A DNA stretch of 64,000 nt from positions 124,001-188,000 of the forward strand of contig NZ_JAIVKK010000005.1 in NCBI RefSeq assembly GCF_020524005.1. The letters run 5' to 3'. Positions within the stretch are counted from its first letter, which is position 1. Each line of letters starts with the position of its first letter. Source of the DNA: Microbulbifer aggregans. GTDB lineage: Bacteria > Pseudomonadota > Gammaproteobacteria > Pseudomonadales > Cellvibrionaceae. A model generated the notes under the pieces. It saw only the letters and a list, made by a program, of their open reading frames with translations, made no database searches and was not told the DNA's origin. This document shows positions 28,267-36,619 of this stretch, piece by piece. Both the position numbers and the translations under genes were made by a program.

Positions 28267-29022
28267 ATGGCGATCCGTTGGGTCACCCTGTTACTGGCCA
28301 CCCTCGCCGCCCTGCTCGGGGCGGCATTGGCTGTGGCGGATATAAAGTTCCCACCCCTCTCTGGTCGCGTTGTAGATAATGCCAACCTGCTAAGCGCCAG
28401 TACCCGCTACCAGCTGACAACCCTGCTGCAGCAACACGAGAAAGAAACCAGTAACCAGATAGTGGTGGTCACACTCCCGGATCTGGAGGGTTACACCATT
28501 GAGGAATTTGGCTACCAACTGGCGCGACACTGGAAAATCGGCCAAAAGGGCAAAGACAACGGCGTGCTGTTAATCATTGCGCCCAGCGAGCAGCAGCTAC
28601 GCATTGAGGTTGGATACGGATTGGAAGGTCCGCTGACTGATGCGCTGTCCTCCAACATCATTCATACGAAGATCCTCCCTCATTTCCGCAATGGTGACTT
28701 TGATGGCGGCGTCATCGCCGGAGTTCAATCCATAATCGCCGCAATCAAAAACGAATACGTCGCCGAACCCACGGAAACCAACGGTGATCGCCAGCTGGCT
28801 TTACTGATCGCGATCTTTCTGTTGTTTGTCATGCTGCAGCTGTTTGGCTCATCAGTGTTCGGCGCACCCGGTGGCAGCCGCACTTACCGCCGCGGTCGAT
28901 ATGGCGGCTACTACGGCGGCGGAGGCTTTGGTGGCGGATTCGGCGGCGGTGGTGGTTTTGGCGGCGGATTTGGTGGCGGTGGTGGCGGATTCGGTGGCGG
29001 CGGCGCATCGGGAGGCTGGTAA
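28267..29022 (+). CDS. TPM-domain membrane protein (YgcG type)
   Basis: A 251-residue protein with a signal peptide (about 1-23) and a TPM domain (about 30-155: GRVVDNANLLSAS, QIVVVTLPDLEGYTIEEFG, KDNGVLLIIAPSEQQLRIEVGYGLEG). One membrane helix follows (about 178-198), then a Gly/Phe-rich cytoplasmic or exposed tail. TPM domains occur in photosystem II repair factors and in acid phosphatases; the bacterial YgcG role is unknown. GGAG precedes the ATG. The stop overlaps the start of the next gene by one base. Confidence 0.88.
   Translation: MAIRWVTLLLATLAALLGAALAVADIKFPPLSGRVVDNANLLSASTRYQLTTLLQQHEKETSNQIVVVTLPDLEGYTIEEFGYQLARHWKIGQKGKDNGVLLIIAPSEQQLRIEVGYGLEGPLTDALSSNIIHTKILPHFRNGDFDGGVIAGVQSIIAAIKNEYVAEPTETNGDRQLALLIAIFLLFVMLQLFGSSVFGAPGGSRTYRRGRYGGYYGGGGFGGGFGGGGGFGGGFGGGGGGFGGGGASGGW
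28909..29010 (+). repeat. Glycine-rich low-complexity repeat in the TPM gene
   Basis: Imperfect tandem copies of a GGCGGCGGATTT-like unit encode Gly-Gly-Gly-Phe repeats at the C-terminus of the TPM protein. Such tails are common in YgcG proteins and are prone to length change. Confidence 0.85.
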
Positions 29023-29630
29023 TGTTGAATGCAAGCGAACGCAGAACGCTGTCGGAGACCATCAAAGAGGTGGAGTCGAAAACGGACGCCGAAGTTGTCA
29101 CCGTTCTCGCCCGGGAAGCAGACAACTACCTGTACATTTCCACCTTGTGGGCGGCTTTTCTGGCCCTGCTACTGGCACCCCTGTTCCAGTTTTTACCTTG
29201 GTGGCTGGAGTACCAGCAGGCTTTCACCCTTCAATGGCTACTCTTTATCGCGCTCGCGGTGATCTTCCGATGGCGGCCACTCACCATGCGCCTGGTCCCC
29301 AAAAGGATCAAGTTCTGGCGCGCGAGCAATTTGGCTCGCCGACAGTTTTTACAGCAGGAGCTCCACCACACCAAAGACCGGCTCGGCCTGCTGATTTTCG
29401 TTTCCGTCGCAGAACACTATGTAGAAATACTCGCCGACCGGGGTCTCGCCGAACAGATCACTAACGAAAGCTGGCAAGAAATTGTGGAACACTTCATCCT
29501 CGAAGTGAAAAAAGGCAAAACCAACGAAGCCTTTGTGCACTGTGTGGAAAAATGTGGCGAACTCCTTGAAGAAGCGGCCCCCGCAACGGTAGCCAAGAAC
29601 GAACTATCCAATCACCTCGTGGTTCTATAA
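29022..29630 (+). CDS. Second TPM-domain membrane protein
   Basis: A 202-residue protein. A short N-terminal segment (ERRTLSETIKEVESKTDAEVVTVLAREAD) is followed by two membrane helices (about 38-58 and 67-85), then the rest of a TPM-like domain (HHTKDRLGLLIFVSVAEHYVEILADRGLAEQI). The TPM fold is thus interrupted by the membrane hairpin, as in other COG3762-type proteins. Translationally coupled to the preceding gene (TAATG) with GGAGG ahead of the start. Function unknown. Confidence 0.85.
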   Translation: MLNASERRTLSETIKEVESKTDAEVVTVLAREADNYLYISTLWAAFLALLLAPLFQFLPWWLEYQQAFTLQWLLFIALAVIFRWRPLTMRLVPKRIKFWRASNLARRQFLQQELHHTKDRLGLLIFVSVAEHYVEILADRGLAEQITNESWQEIVEHFILEVKKGKTNEAFVHCVEKCGELLEEAAPATVAKNELSNHLVVL

Positions 29631-29704
29631 TCCTGAATAACACTCAACTTACTTCCCGGACAGGGAAGAAATCGCGCCAAACACCCTGGAACGCAGGTGC
29701 CGAC

Positions 29705-30556
29705 ATGAGCCTGAGCAAGCCACTGATCATCGCCTCCATGGCTTCGATTTTTTTGATCGGAGTCGCCGTCGCGCAATGGTCAGGACCGGATAAAACCGCC
29801 TCCACCAGCGGTAGCTTTACCAGCAACAAAGGCCTGGAATCCCGAATCCGGCAGCTGGAGTCGTCTGTGGAAGAAACTCTCAAGATCCAGGGACAGCTAC
29901 TGGAACTGGTCAATGAGCTCAGCGGCAGACTCCTGCCCGAGCAGGAAGGCGCAAAAACCCGCAATGCTTCCCACTTGGTGCCCGAACAACCCACGGTAAC
30001 AAATGCGCCGCAAAACCGGCGGCATGAAATAGACAACCATGAAACCCGCTTCGACCGCATGCGAGAAAACCAGTTGCGGCGGCTGACCGACGCGGGAATC
30101 AGCCCAGAGCGCGCAGCATTTATCCTCGACAAACAGGAGCGGATTCAATACGAGCAGATGCAACTGTCTTATGAATACCGCTACTTAAAAGACAAATCCT
30201 CTTCTGAGGCCCGCGCCCTGCAGGAAAAAATCCACACATACAGCAATCCGCGCAGAGTCTTTGAGCAGGAACTGAATACCGATGAATTTGAGCAATACCT
30301 GAATGCCCAGGGCGGGCGGTCAGAACTGCAAATCGGCGATCTACTGGAATCCACCCCTGCCTACGAGGCCGGACTCAGGCCGGGCGACAAGATCATTCGT
30401 TACAACAATCAGCGCATATTCCATATGGGAGACCTGAGGTCCCAGGTGTATCAAGTGGAACCGGGAAAAAGCGTGGCAGTGGAGATACAGCGCCAGGGCA
30501 GTAGCAATAGTGAAGTGATTTATTTACCAAGTGGGCCTTTGGGCATTCGCGGCTAG
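29705..30556 (+). CDS. Membrane-anchored PDZ-domain protein
   Basis: A 283-residue protein with one N-terminal membrane helix or uncleaved signal (about 5-24) and a Ser/Gln-rich coiled-coil segment (40-75). A helical middle (RLTDAGISPERAAFILDKQERIQYEQ) leads to a C-terminal PDZ domain (about 205-278) with the ligand-groove motif SELQIGDLL followed by AGLRPGDKIIRYN. No protease domain is present. The layout resembles a type II secretion GspC-like clamp, but no gsp genes are near, so it is best called a PDZ scaffold of unknown partner. Last gene of the lemA run. Confidence 0.8.
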   Translation: MSLSKPLIIASMASIFLIGVAVAQWSGPDKTASTSGSFTSNKGLESRIRQLESSVEETLKIQGQLLELVNELSGRLLPEQEGAKTRNASHLVPEQPTVTNAPQNRRHEIDNHETRFDRMRENQLRRLTDAGISPERAAFILDKQERIQYEQMQLSYEYRYLKDKSSSEARALQEKIHTYSNPRRVFEQELNTDEFEQYLNAQGGRSELQIGDLLESTPAYEAGLRPGDKIIRYNNQRIFHMGDLRSQVYQVEPGKSVAVEIQRQGSSNSEVIYLPSGPLGIRG

Positions 30557-30614
30557 CCGGTACGCCCAATCCATAGATCCGTATAAAGAGATCTTTCCCA
30601 TATAAGCCATTACC

Positions 30615-30650
30615 AATAAAAAAGGCGATCACCTCTCGGTCATCGCCTCT
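30615..30650 (-). terminator. Intrinsic terminator after lysS
   Basis: On the minus strand GGCGAT (30642-30647) pairs with ATCGCC (30624-30629), with ACC/GGT closing a 4-base loop, followed by TTTTTTATT. The plus strand ends in TCTTTC, so it may also serve the PDZ gene. Confidence 0.85.
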
Positions 30651-30675
30651 TTCAAACAGCACTTAACAGTGCTGA

Positions 30676-32169
30676 TTAGTCGCTCTGTACTTCCGGACGC
30701 ATATGCGGGAACAGCAGTACATCACGGATAGATGGCGAGTTCGTCAGCAGCATCACCAGGCGATCGATACCGATACCCTCACCGGCAGTCGGCGGCAGGC
30801 CGTATTCCAGTGCACGGATGTAGTCAGCGTCAAAGTGCATCGCTTCATCATCACCAGCATCTTTCTCGGCAACCTGCGCCTTGAAGCGCTCGGCCTGGTC
30901 TTCCGCGTCGTTCAGCTCCGAGAAGCCGTTTGCGATTTCGCGGCCACCGACGAAGAATTCGAAGCGGTCGGTCACGAATGGATTGTCGTCGTTGCGACGG
31001 GCCAGCGGCGACACTTCGGTCGGGTATTCAGTGATGAACGTCGGCTGATCGAGGCGGTGCTCGACAGTTTTTTCGAAGATTTCGATCTGAATTTTGCCCA
31101 GGCCCCAGATAGCCTTGAGCGGAATTTCCAGGCCTTCCGCTACCTTCTTCGCGCTTTCGATATTGTCGATATCAGAAGCTTTCAGCTCCGGGTTGTACTT
31201 GAGGATCGAGTCGAACACGCTGATACGGTCAAACGGCTTGGCAAAGTCATAGCTGCTGTCCTGGTACTGAACAGTCGTGCTGCCCAAGACATCGGTGCAG
31301 ATACCGCGAATCATGTTCTCGGTAAGATCCATCAGGTCGTTGTAGTCCGCATACGCCTGGTAAAACTCGAGCATAGTGAACTCGGGGTTGTGGCGGGTAG
31401 ACAGGCCTTCGTTGCGGAAGTTGCGGTTGATCTCGTACACGCGCTCAAAGCCGCCAACCACCAGGCGCTTCAGGTATAACTCCGGAGCAATACGCAGGTA
31501 CATATCGATGTCCAGCGCATTGTGGTGCGTGATGAATGGACGTGCAGTGGCACCGCCTGGAATCACCTGCAGCATTGGCGTTTCCACTTCCATGAACTGG
31601 TTGTTATTCAGGAAGCTGCGGATGTAGCTAATGACTTCCGAACGAATACGAAACACATCGCGAGACTCCGGGGTGGCAATCAGGTCAACGTAGCGTTGAC
31701 GATAGCGCATTTCCTGATCGGCAATGCCGTGGAACTTTTCCGGGAGCGGACGCAGAGCTTTGGTCAGCAGGCTGTACTCTTCACAGTTGACGTAAAGGTC
31801 GCCCTTGCCGGATTTGTGCAGCGTGCCTTTTACACCGACGATGTCACCGATATCCCAGGTTCCCCAGCGCTCTTTAATGTCTTTCTGGGCGGTCTTGTCG
31901 GCGTACAGCTGGATGCGGTCGGATACGTCCTGGATCACCATGAACGGGCCGCGTTTGGCGAGGATTCGGCCAGCGACGCAGGCGGTGTTACCGGCAGACT
32001 CCAGTTCTTCCTTGGTTTTTTCACCAAACTCTTTCTGCAGGTCGGCGGCGAGGTTTTCGCGGCGGAAGCTGTTCGGGAAGGCATTGCCCTTCTCGCGCAT
32101 GGCACTGAGTTTCGCGCGGCGCTCGGCGATCAGTTTGTTTTCGTCTTGCTGAGTTGGTGTGTTGCTCAT
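30676..32169 (-). CDS. lysS: Lysyl-tRNA synthetase, class II
   Basis: Charges tRNA-Lys. The 497-residue protein has the OB-fold anticodon-binding domain and class II motifs: motif 2 [23 protein letters not shown], and motif 3 [27 protein letters not shown] prefer ATG 32167-32169 ([12 protein letters not shown]); a GTG three codons upstream is possible. Normally lysS follows prfB within a few bases; here 305 bases containing several perfect hairpins separate them. Confidence 0.97.
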   Translation of the reverse strand: MSNTPTQQDENKLIAERRAKLSAMREKGNAFPNSFRRENLAADLQKEFGEKTKEELESAGNTACVAGRILAKRGPFMVIQDVSDRIQLYADKTAQKDIKERWGTWDIGDIVGVKGTLHKSGKGDLYVNCEEYSLLTKALRPLPEKFHGIADQEMRYRQRYVDLIATPESRDVFRIRSEVISYIRSFLNNNQFMEVETPMLQVIPGGATARPFITHHNALDIDMYLRIAPELYLKRLVVGGFERVYEINRNFRNEGLSTRHNPEFTMLEFYQAYADYNDLMDLTENMIRGICTDVLGSTTVQYQDSSYDFAKPFDRISVFDSILKYNPELKASDIDNIESAKKVAEGLEIPLKAIWGLGKIQIEIFEKTVEHRLDQPTFITEYPTEVSPLARRNDDNPFVTDRFEFFVGGREIANGFSELNDAEDQAERFKAQVAEKDAGDDEAMHFDADYIRALEYGLPPTAGEGIGIDRLVMLLTNSPSIRDVLLFPHMRPEVQSD

Positions 32170-32238
32170 GGTTATCACATGTCTTTCTGTGTGTGTTGCG
32201 GACTTCGTAGCTTGTATTGAGCTCTGTTAGAAGCCCGT

Positions 32239-32394
32239 GCCGGTATAGCGCCGGCCATTCGATTTCGATTAAATTGCCGGGAGCAATTTAATACAGCGAA
32301 GCTGCCCGTAGGGCCGGGCACGCGGACGTGCCCGGTAAAATCGCTGTGAATACGTCCATGTACGCTGCGTCGGCGACGTCCCTGTCGCCGACGC
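32239..32394. repeat. Block of perfect hairpins in the prfB-lysS gap (REP-like)
   Basis: The gap 32170-32474 has no gene. It holds four inverted repeats. The first is GCCGG/CCGGC at 32239-32255. The second is ATTAAATTGC/GCAATTTAAT at 32268-32292. The third is CCGGGCACG/CGTGCCCGG at 32314-32335 with loop CGGA. The fourth is an 11-bp arm GCGTCGGCGAC/GTCGCCGACGC at 32367-32394 with a 6-base loop. Between the last two is a linker containing AATACGTCCATGTACGC. The pattern resembles dispersed intergenic palindromes of marine gammaproteobacteria, but only one copy lies in this window. Confidence 0.7.
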
Positions 32395-32474
32395 TTTCGA
32401 AACTTATTCCCCGGCACTTGCCCTTCGTTTCCTGCCAAATTACTTCGATAGCAGGACTCGAAAGCAAACTGGCC

Positions 32475-33570
32475 TTAGAGGCCCGCCTTCAGGCTCGCTT
32501 CAATAAACTGATCCAGATCCCCATCCAGCACTGCCTGGCAGTTACTGGTCTGGACACTGGTGCGCAGGTCTTTAATGCGCTGGTCGTCCAGTACGTAGGA
32601 GCGGATCTGACTGCCCCAGCCGATGTCAGATTTACTCTCCTCCATCGCCTGCTTTTCAGCATTGCGCTTTTGCATTTCCTGCTCGTACAGTTTTGCACGC
32701 AGCATCTTCCACGCTTTGTCGCGGTTCTGGTGCTGTGAACGCTCACTCTGGCAGGCCACGACGATTCCGCTCGCAATATGCGTCAAGCGCACGGCGGAGT
32801 CGGTCTTGTTCACGTGCTGACCACCAGCGCCGGAGGCGCGGTAGGTGTCTTCGCGCACCTGGGACTTGTCCACTTCGATCTCGATGTTGTCATCGATCTC
32901 CGGCGAGACAAATACCGAGGTGAACGAGGTGTGGCGGCGGTTGCCGGAGTCAAACGGCGATTTGCGCACCAGGCGGTGTACGCCGGTTTCCGTGCGCAGC
33001 CAGCCAAATGCGTACTCGCCCTGGAAATGAATGGTGGCACTCTTGATACCGGCCACCTCACCTGCGGAAGCTTCTTCCAGGGTGGTCTTGAAGCCGTGTG
33101 CTTCACCCCAGCGCAGGTACATACGCAGTAGCATCTCTGCCCAATCCTGAGCTTCAGTACCGCCAGAGCCGGCCTGAATGTCGAGGTAGGCGTTGTTGGG
33201 GTCGGTTTCGCCGGAGAACATACGGCGGAACTCGAGGGTTTCCAGCTGCTGCTGGAGCGCGTTCAATTCGTTGGCGACTTCGTCAACCGAGTCCTCATCG
33301 CCCTCTTCCACGGCCATATCCAACAGCTCGCGGCTGTCGTTGATACCGGCATCGAGGTCTTCGATGGTTTTCACAACGGCTTCGAGAGAAGAGCGTTCAC
33401 GCCCCAACTCCTGGGCGCGATCGGGGTCGTCCCACACACTGGGCTCTGCCAGCTCCAGCTCGACTTCGGTCAGGCGTTCTTTCTTGCCAGCGTAGTCAAA
33501 GATACCCCCTGAGAACGTCAGTGCGCTCTGCGAGGTCTTTCATCTGATTGAGAAGCGGATTGATTTCCAT
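32475..33570 (-). CDS. prfB: Peptide chain release factor 2, with programmed +1 frameshift
   Basis: RF2 ends translation at UGA and UAA. The gene is in two frames: 24 codons from ATG 33568-33570 ([24 protein letters not shown]) reach an in-frame UGA; skipping one base continues as [13 protein letters not shown] through to the stop at 32475, for 364 residues in all. The body has the GGQ motif ([19 protein letters not shown]) and the SPF anticodon-like tripeptide ([16 protein letters not shown]). The same autoregulatory frameshift occurs in E. coli. Divergent from the pectinesterase gene, upstream of lysS. Confidence 0.97.
33495..33510 (-). promoter_or_regulatory. prfB programmed frameshift site
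   Basis: On the minus strand an internal Shine-Dalgarno AGGGGG (33505-33510) is followed after three bases by the slippery CTTTGAC (33495-33501). When RF2 is scarce, the ribosome shifts +1 at CUU UGA C. The site is identical in layout to the E. coli one. Confidence 0.96.
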
Positions 33571-33757
33571 AGGTTCTGCGGGTTTCCGTCAGTTAAAGCG
33601 GCCGCGCATTCTACCTCAGTAAACCGCCAGAATTAAGGGGCCGCGAGAACAGGGTTCCTCCCCCCGGAGCCACTTGAGCCCCAACATAGGGCAACGCTAA
33701 AATGGCCTGACCAATAACAAAGAAAGATCAAGCCAATTGATATCAGAGATTTCACCT

Positions 33758-34915
33758 ATGGCGACCCAACTCTTCCCGACTCTCCGGATTCCCGCCCTGA
33801 CCACGGGCGGCCTACTGCTGTCGCTGCTGGCAGCCTGCGTGACTCCCGCGTGCGCTCAATCACCCGACTACCACGCCATTGTCAGCACTGAAAACACGCA
33901 GCAACAGGACACTCCGACCTACCCGACACTTGGCGCGGCCCTGGCAGCTGCCCCGGCCGACAGCCAGACCCAGTTCGTCATTTACCTGGCAAAGGGGCAG
34001 TACCGGGAAAAGGTGCTGGTGGACAAACCCAATATCCGACTGGTGGGTGCAGGGCGAGACCAGACCATCATCACCTATGACGACTACGCAGGTTTACCCT
34101 CTGGAGCCAACGGCGAGGCAATGGGCACCTTTTCCACCGCGACCCTCACGGTACAGGCAAAAGACTTCCAGGCCGAGAACCTCACCATCGAGAACAGCTT
34201 TGACTTTCTGGCCACCGATGCCCTGCCCAAAGGTCATAGGGACAAGATCAAAGGTACTCAGGCCGTCGCCCTGGAAACTGGCCTCAACAGTGATCGCGCC
34301 GCCTTCCGCAACATCCGCCTCACGGGTTATCAAGACACTCTGTTCCTGCAGGGCGGGAGAAGCTACTTTTTCGACAGCGTGATCGAAGGCAACGTGGATT
34401 TTATTTTTGGCGCCGGACAAGCGGTGTTCGAGAAGAGTGACATCGTCACGCGTCCGCGGGGCACGACACGGGAAACCGTTGGCTATGTGACCGCACCCAG
34501 CACTGACATCAACAACCGATTCGGACTGGTTTTCCTCAATTGCCGACTGCTGAAGGCGCCCGGTGTACCGGCAAACTCATCTCCCCTGGGGCGCCCATGG
34601 CACCCGACAACTACCTTTGCCGATGGGCGCTATGCCGACCCGAATGCAATCGGCGCCAGTGTATTTATCAACACCTATATGGAAGATCACATTACGAAAG
34701 ATGGCTGGGCATCCATGCGCGGCACCAGCCGGGATGGCACGAAGAGCACCGTATTCACTCCGGAAAGCGCGCGCTTCTTCGAATTCGGCAGCCACGGCCC
34801 CGGCGCCGCCATCAACCCCAAGCGACGCCAGCTGACAAGCGAGTCTGTGAAGGATTACACCCTGCAGAATATTTTCGCGGACTGGCTGCCATCATTTGGG
34901 AAACCCGGGGAATAA
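33758..34915 (+). CDS. Pectinesterase (carbohydrate esterase family 8), exported
   Basis: Removes methyl esters from pectin. The 385-residue protein starts at ATG 33758-33760 with a signal that contains a lipobox (LLAAC, C27) and also a possible signal peptidase I site after ACA, so it is an outer-membrane lipoprotein or secreted. The right-handed beta-helix domain has the family residues D193 (GYQDTLF), D214 (GNVDFIFGAG) and R279 (LGRPWHP). No other pectin enzyme is in the window. It stands alone on the plus strand, converging on cueR; a short ATGGCC/GGCCAT dyad at 34915-34932 spans the two stop codons. Confidence 0.92.
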   Translation: MATQLFPTLRIPALTTGGLLLSLLAACVTPACAQSPDYHAIVSTENTQQQDTPTYPTLGAALAAAPADSQTQFVIYLAKGQYREKVLVDKPNIRLVGAGRDQTIITYDDYAGLPSGANGEAMGTFSTATLTVQAKDFQAENLTIENSFDFLATDALPKGHRDKIKGTQAVALETGLNSDRAAFRNIRLTGYQDTLFLQGGRSYFFDSVIEGNVDFIFGAGQAVFEKSDIVTRPRGTTRETVGYVTAPSTDINNRFGLVFLNCRLLKAPGVPANSSPLGRPWHPTTTFADGRYADPNAIGASVFINTYMEDHITKDGWASMRGTSRDGTKSTVFTPESARFFEFGSHGPGAAINPKRRQLTSESVKDYTLQNIFADWLPSFGKPGE

Positions 34916-34921
34916 TGGCCG

Positions 34922-35311
34922 CTATTGGCCATTGGCCAACTGATTCAGAATTGCGCAGTCCGGAGAGTCATCACCGGCACAGGAGGCTTCCAGGCTGCGT
35001 AGACTATCGCGCATCTGCTGCAGACTCTGCAGCTGAGTTTCAACCTGGATCAGTTTTTCCTGTACCAGCAATTTGGCATCGTGGCTGCGACGGGAAGGGT
35101 TTCGGTACAGATTCAGCAGATCGCGTACTTCTTCAACCGCAAAACCACTGGCGCGAGCGCGCTGGATAAACTGGAGTGTCTCGACGTCGGCAAGAGAATA
35201 CTCGCGATAGCCGTTTGGCCCACGGCCGGGGATGAGCAGCTTTACCGATTCGTAGTAGCGCAGGGCCTTGGTGCTGAGCCCGGCCCGCTTGGCGGCTTCG
35301 GATATGTTCAT
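34922..35311 (-). CDS. cueR: Copper-responsive MerR-family regulator CueR
   Basis: Activates copper-efflux promoters on Cu(I) binding. The 129-residue protein has the MerR helix-turn-helix (MNISEAAKRAGLSTKALRYYES), the dimerisation helix, S77, and the metal loop C111-AGDDSPD-C119, matching E. coli CueR S77, C112 and C120. The ATG at 35309-35311 follows AGGAG. No copA or multicopper oxidase is beside it. A MerR-type promoter and an inverted repeat covering the ribosome-binding site lie just upstream. Confidence 0.9.
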   Translation of the reverse strand: MNISEAAKRAGLSTKALRYYESVKLLIPGRGPNGYREYSLADVETLQFIQRARASGFAVEEVRDLLNLYRNPSRRSHDAKLLVQEKLIQVETQLQSLQQMRDSLRSLEASCAGDDSPDCAILNQLANGQ

Positions 35312-35314
35312 GGA

Positions 35315-35350
35315 AAACTCCTGCAAGGCTTGATAACCATGCAGGAGTTT
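35315..35350 (-). promoter_or_regulatory. Inverted repeat covering the cueR ribosome-binding site
   Basis: Perfect 11-base arms AAACTCCTGCA and TGCAGGAGTTT, 14 bases apart. In a minus-strand RNA the 3' arm contains the AGGAG of cueR, 3 bases from the AUG, so the hairpin would hide it. Confidence 0.6.
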
Positions 35351-35376
35351 CAGGGTTGCCGCAAGGGCAAGGTCAA
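35346..35376 (-). promoter_or_regulatory. MerR-type promoter candidate for cueR
   Basis: TTGACC (35371-35376) and GAAACT (35346-35351) are separated by 19 bases, the long spacer of MerR-family promoters. The spacer contains the dyad TTGCC-5-GGCAA (35356-35370). The expected start is near 35339. The -10 is poor. Confidence 0.45.
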
Positions 35377-35398
35377 GGCCCGCTCTGCAGCCAGGATT

Positions 35399-35932
35399 TC
35401 AGTGCGTCGGATTACGCGGGGAGCCGGTACCGGTGCTCGGCGGGCACTCTTTGAAGCGGTGGGGAACCTGGGACGCCGGGTCAAACCCCAACGCCAGTGC
35501 CGTGTCCAGCATGGTTGCTGGAATCCGATGCACAAGAATATCGCCAGTCGCGCCACCGCAGACTTGCGGATACATACGGTCCGTGCGTACGGCACAGCGG
35601 GACTCCGCCACACTGACACCACCCTGCTGCAGGGTAGCCCTGCTCTGCTCGAGCGAAATGCCACCGCCCTCGCACTGGCGATTACCCATCGGCTGCATCA
35701 CCCATAGCGTGCTGCCATTGTCGCTGCGACTTTGCATCTTTCTCTCTCCTGCCATGTCCGGTACCGCTGGTTTCGAAACCGGCGCTATCGATTCCTCTTC
35801 CTGTGGCGCTGCCTGCTCGACAGCCGACTCGGGGGCTTTCTCTACCCCGGCACTCTTGTTCTGGCCACCGCAGGCTACCAGCGCCATTACAGCCAGAACC
35901 ATTCCCCACAGAAGTATTCTCGATTTCGGCAT
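35399..35932 (-). CDS. Putative lipoprotein of unknown function with paired cysteines
   Basis: A 177-residue protein that I do not recognise. It begins with a lipoprotein signal (ILLWGMVLAVMALVACGG, C21), then a Glu/Ala/Pro-rich linker to about residue 60 and a C-terminal domain with four cysteines (NRQCEGG, SRCAVR, YPQVCGG, FKECPP). Such a linker fits an outer-membrane lipoprotein whose domain reaches into the periplasm. GGGAG precedes the ATG. It lies between a LysE-type exporter and cueR on the same strand. A link to copper is possible from position and the Cys/Met content, but unproven. Confidence 0.65.
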   Translation of the reverse strand: MPKSRILLWGMVLAVMALVACGGQNKSAGVEKAPESAVEQAAPQEEESIAPVSKPAVPDMAGERKMQSRSDNGSTLWVMQPMGNRQCEGGGISLEQSRATLQQGGVSVAESRCAVRTDRMYPQVCGGATGDILVHRIPATMLDTALALGFDPASQVPHRFKECPPSTGTGSPRNPTH

Positions 35933-35964
35933 AGGTCGACTCCCTGTTCGTATTTATCTCAGTG

Positions 35965-36597
35965 TCAGCTTAGCGCGAGCCATACCCCGACGCCCAGCAT
36001 CAATGTGCCCGCGATGCGATTTATCAGGCGTACATTTTCACCCCGGTGCAGCAGTTTGCTCAAGGTACGCCCGCCAGCGGCGTAAATAAACATACACACC
36101 GTTTCCAGCAGCAAAATGATCGCGAGCAACACCGTCAGCTGCGGCGCCAAGGGGTAATCACTGTTGATGAATGGCGGCAGCAACGCAATAAAAAATGCCC
36201 ATCCTTTGGGGTTCGCTACCGCAGTGACAAAACCCTGGGTAACGAGGGCCCTTGGTGAAACGGAAAGTTCTGAATCGGCGGACTCGCTCAACAGTACCAG
36301 CCGCCCGCGGGAGCGCCACATCTGAACACCGAGATACCCCAGGTAGAGCGCCCCCACATATTTGAAAACCTGGAAAGCCACCGGGTACTTGAGCATCAGT
36401 GTCGCGATCCCCATCACCGCCGCCAACGCCACCAGCGCCACGCCACACAGCTCGCCGATCATCATCCACATGGTGCGCCGCACCCCGACCGCCATACCGA
36501 GTGTAAGCGCCAGGGTCATACACATACCCGGGGTAATAGAGACGAAAAAGAACGTCGGCACAAACAGCGCCAATACCGCCCAGTCGATAACAGCCAT
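35965..36597 (-). CDS. LysE/RhtB family amino-acid exporter
   Basis: Inner-membrane exporter of 210 residues with about six membrane helices. The N-terminal family pattern is FVPTFFFVSITPGMCMTLALTLGMAVGVRRT, followed by KYVGALYLGYLGVQMWRS and QGFVTAVANPKGWAFFIALLPPFI. Substrate cannot be told; relatives export homoserine, threonine, lysine or other amino acids. It lies 22 bases after the EamA gene on the same strand. Confidence 0.9.
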   Translation of the reverse strand: MAVIDWAVLALFVPTFFFVSITPGMCMTLALTLGMAVGVRRTMWMMIGELCGVALVALAAVMGIATLMLKYPVAFQVFKYVGALYLGYLGVQMWRSRGRLVLLSESADSELSVSPRALVTQGFVTAVANPKGWAFFIALLPPFINSDYPLAPQLTVLLAIILLLETVCMFIYAAGGRTLSKLLHRGENVRLINRIAGTLMLGVGVWLALS

Positions 36598-36619
36598 GCT
36601 TCCCCCAGTACGCCGCGAA

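Noticed and set aside
28909..29010. Short regular repeat that could be mistaken for a CRISPR or intergenic array.
   Set aside because: It is in-frame coding for a Gly-rich protein tail, with no unique spacers.
29705..30556. The PDZ protein as a type II secretion GspC or a DegS-like protease.
   Set aside because: There is no protease domain, and no gsp genes are nearby.
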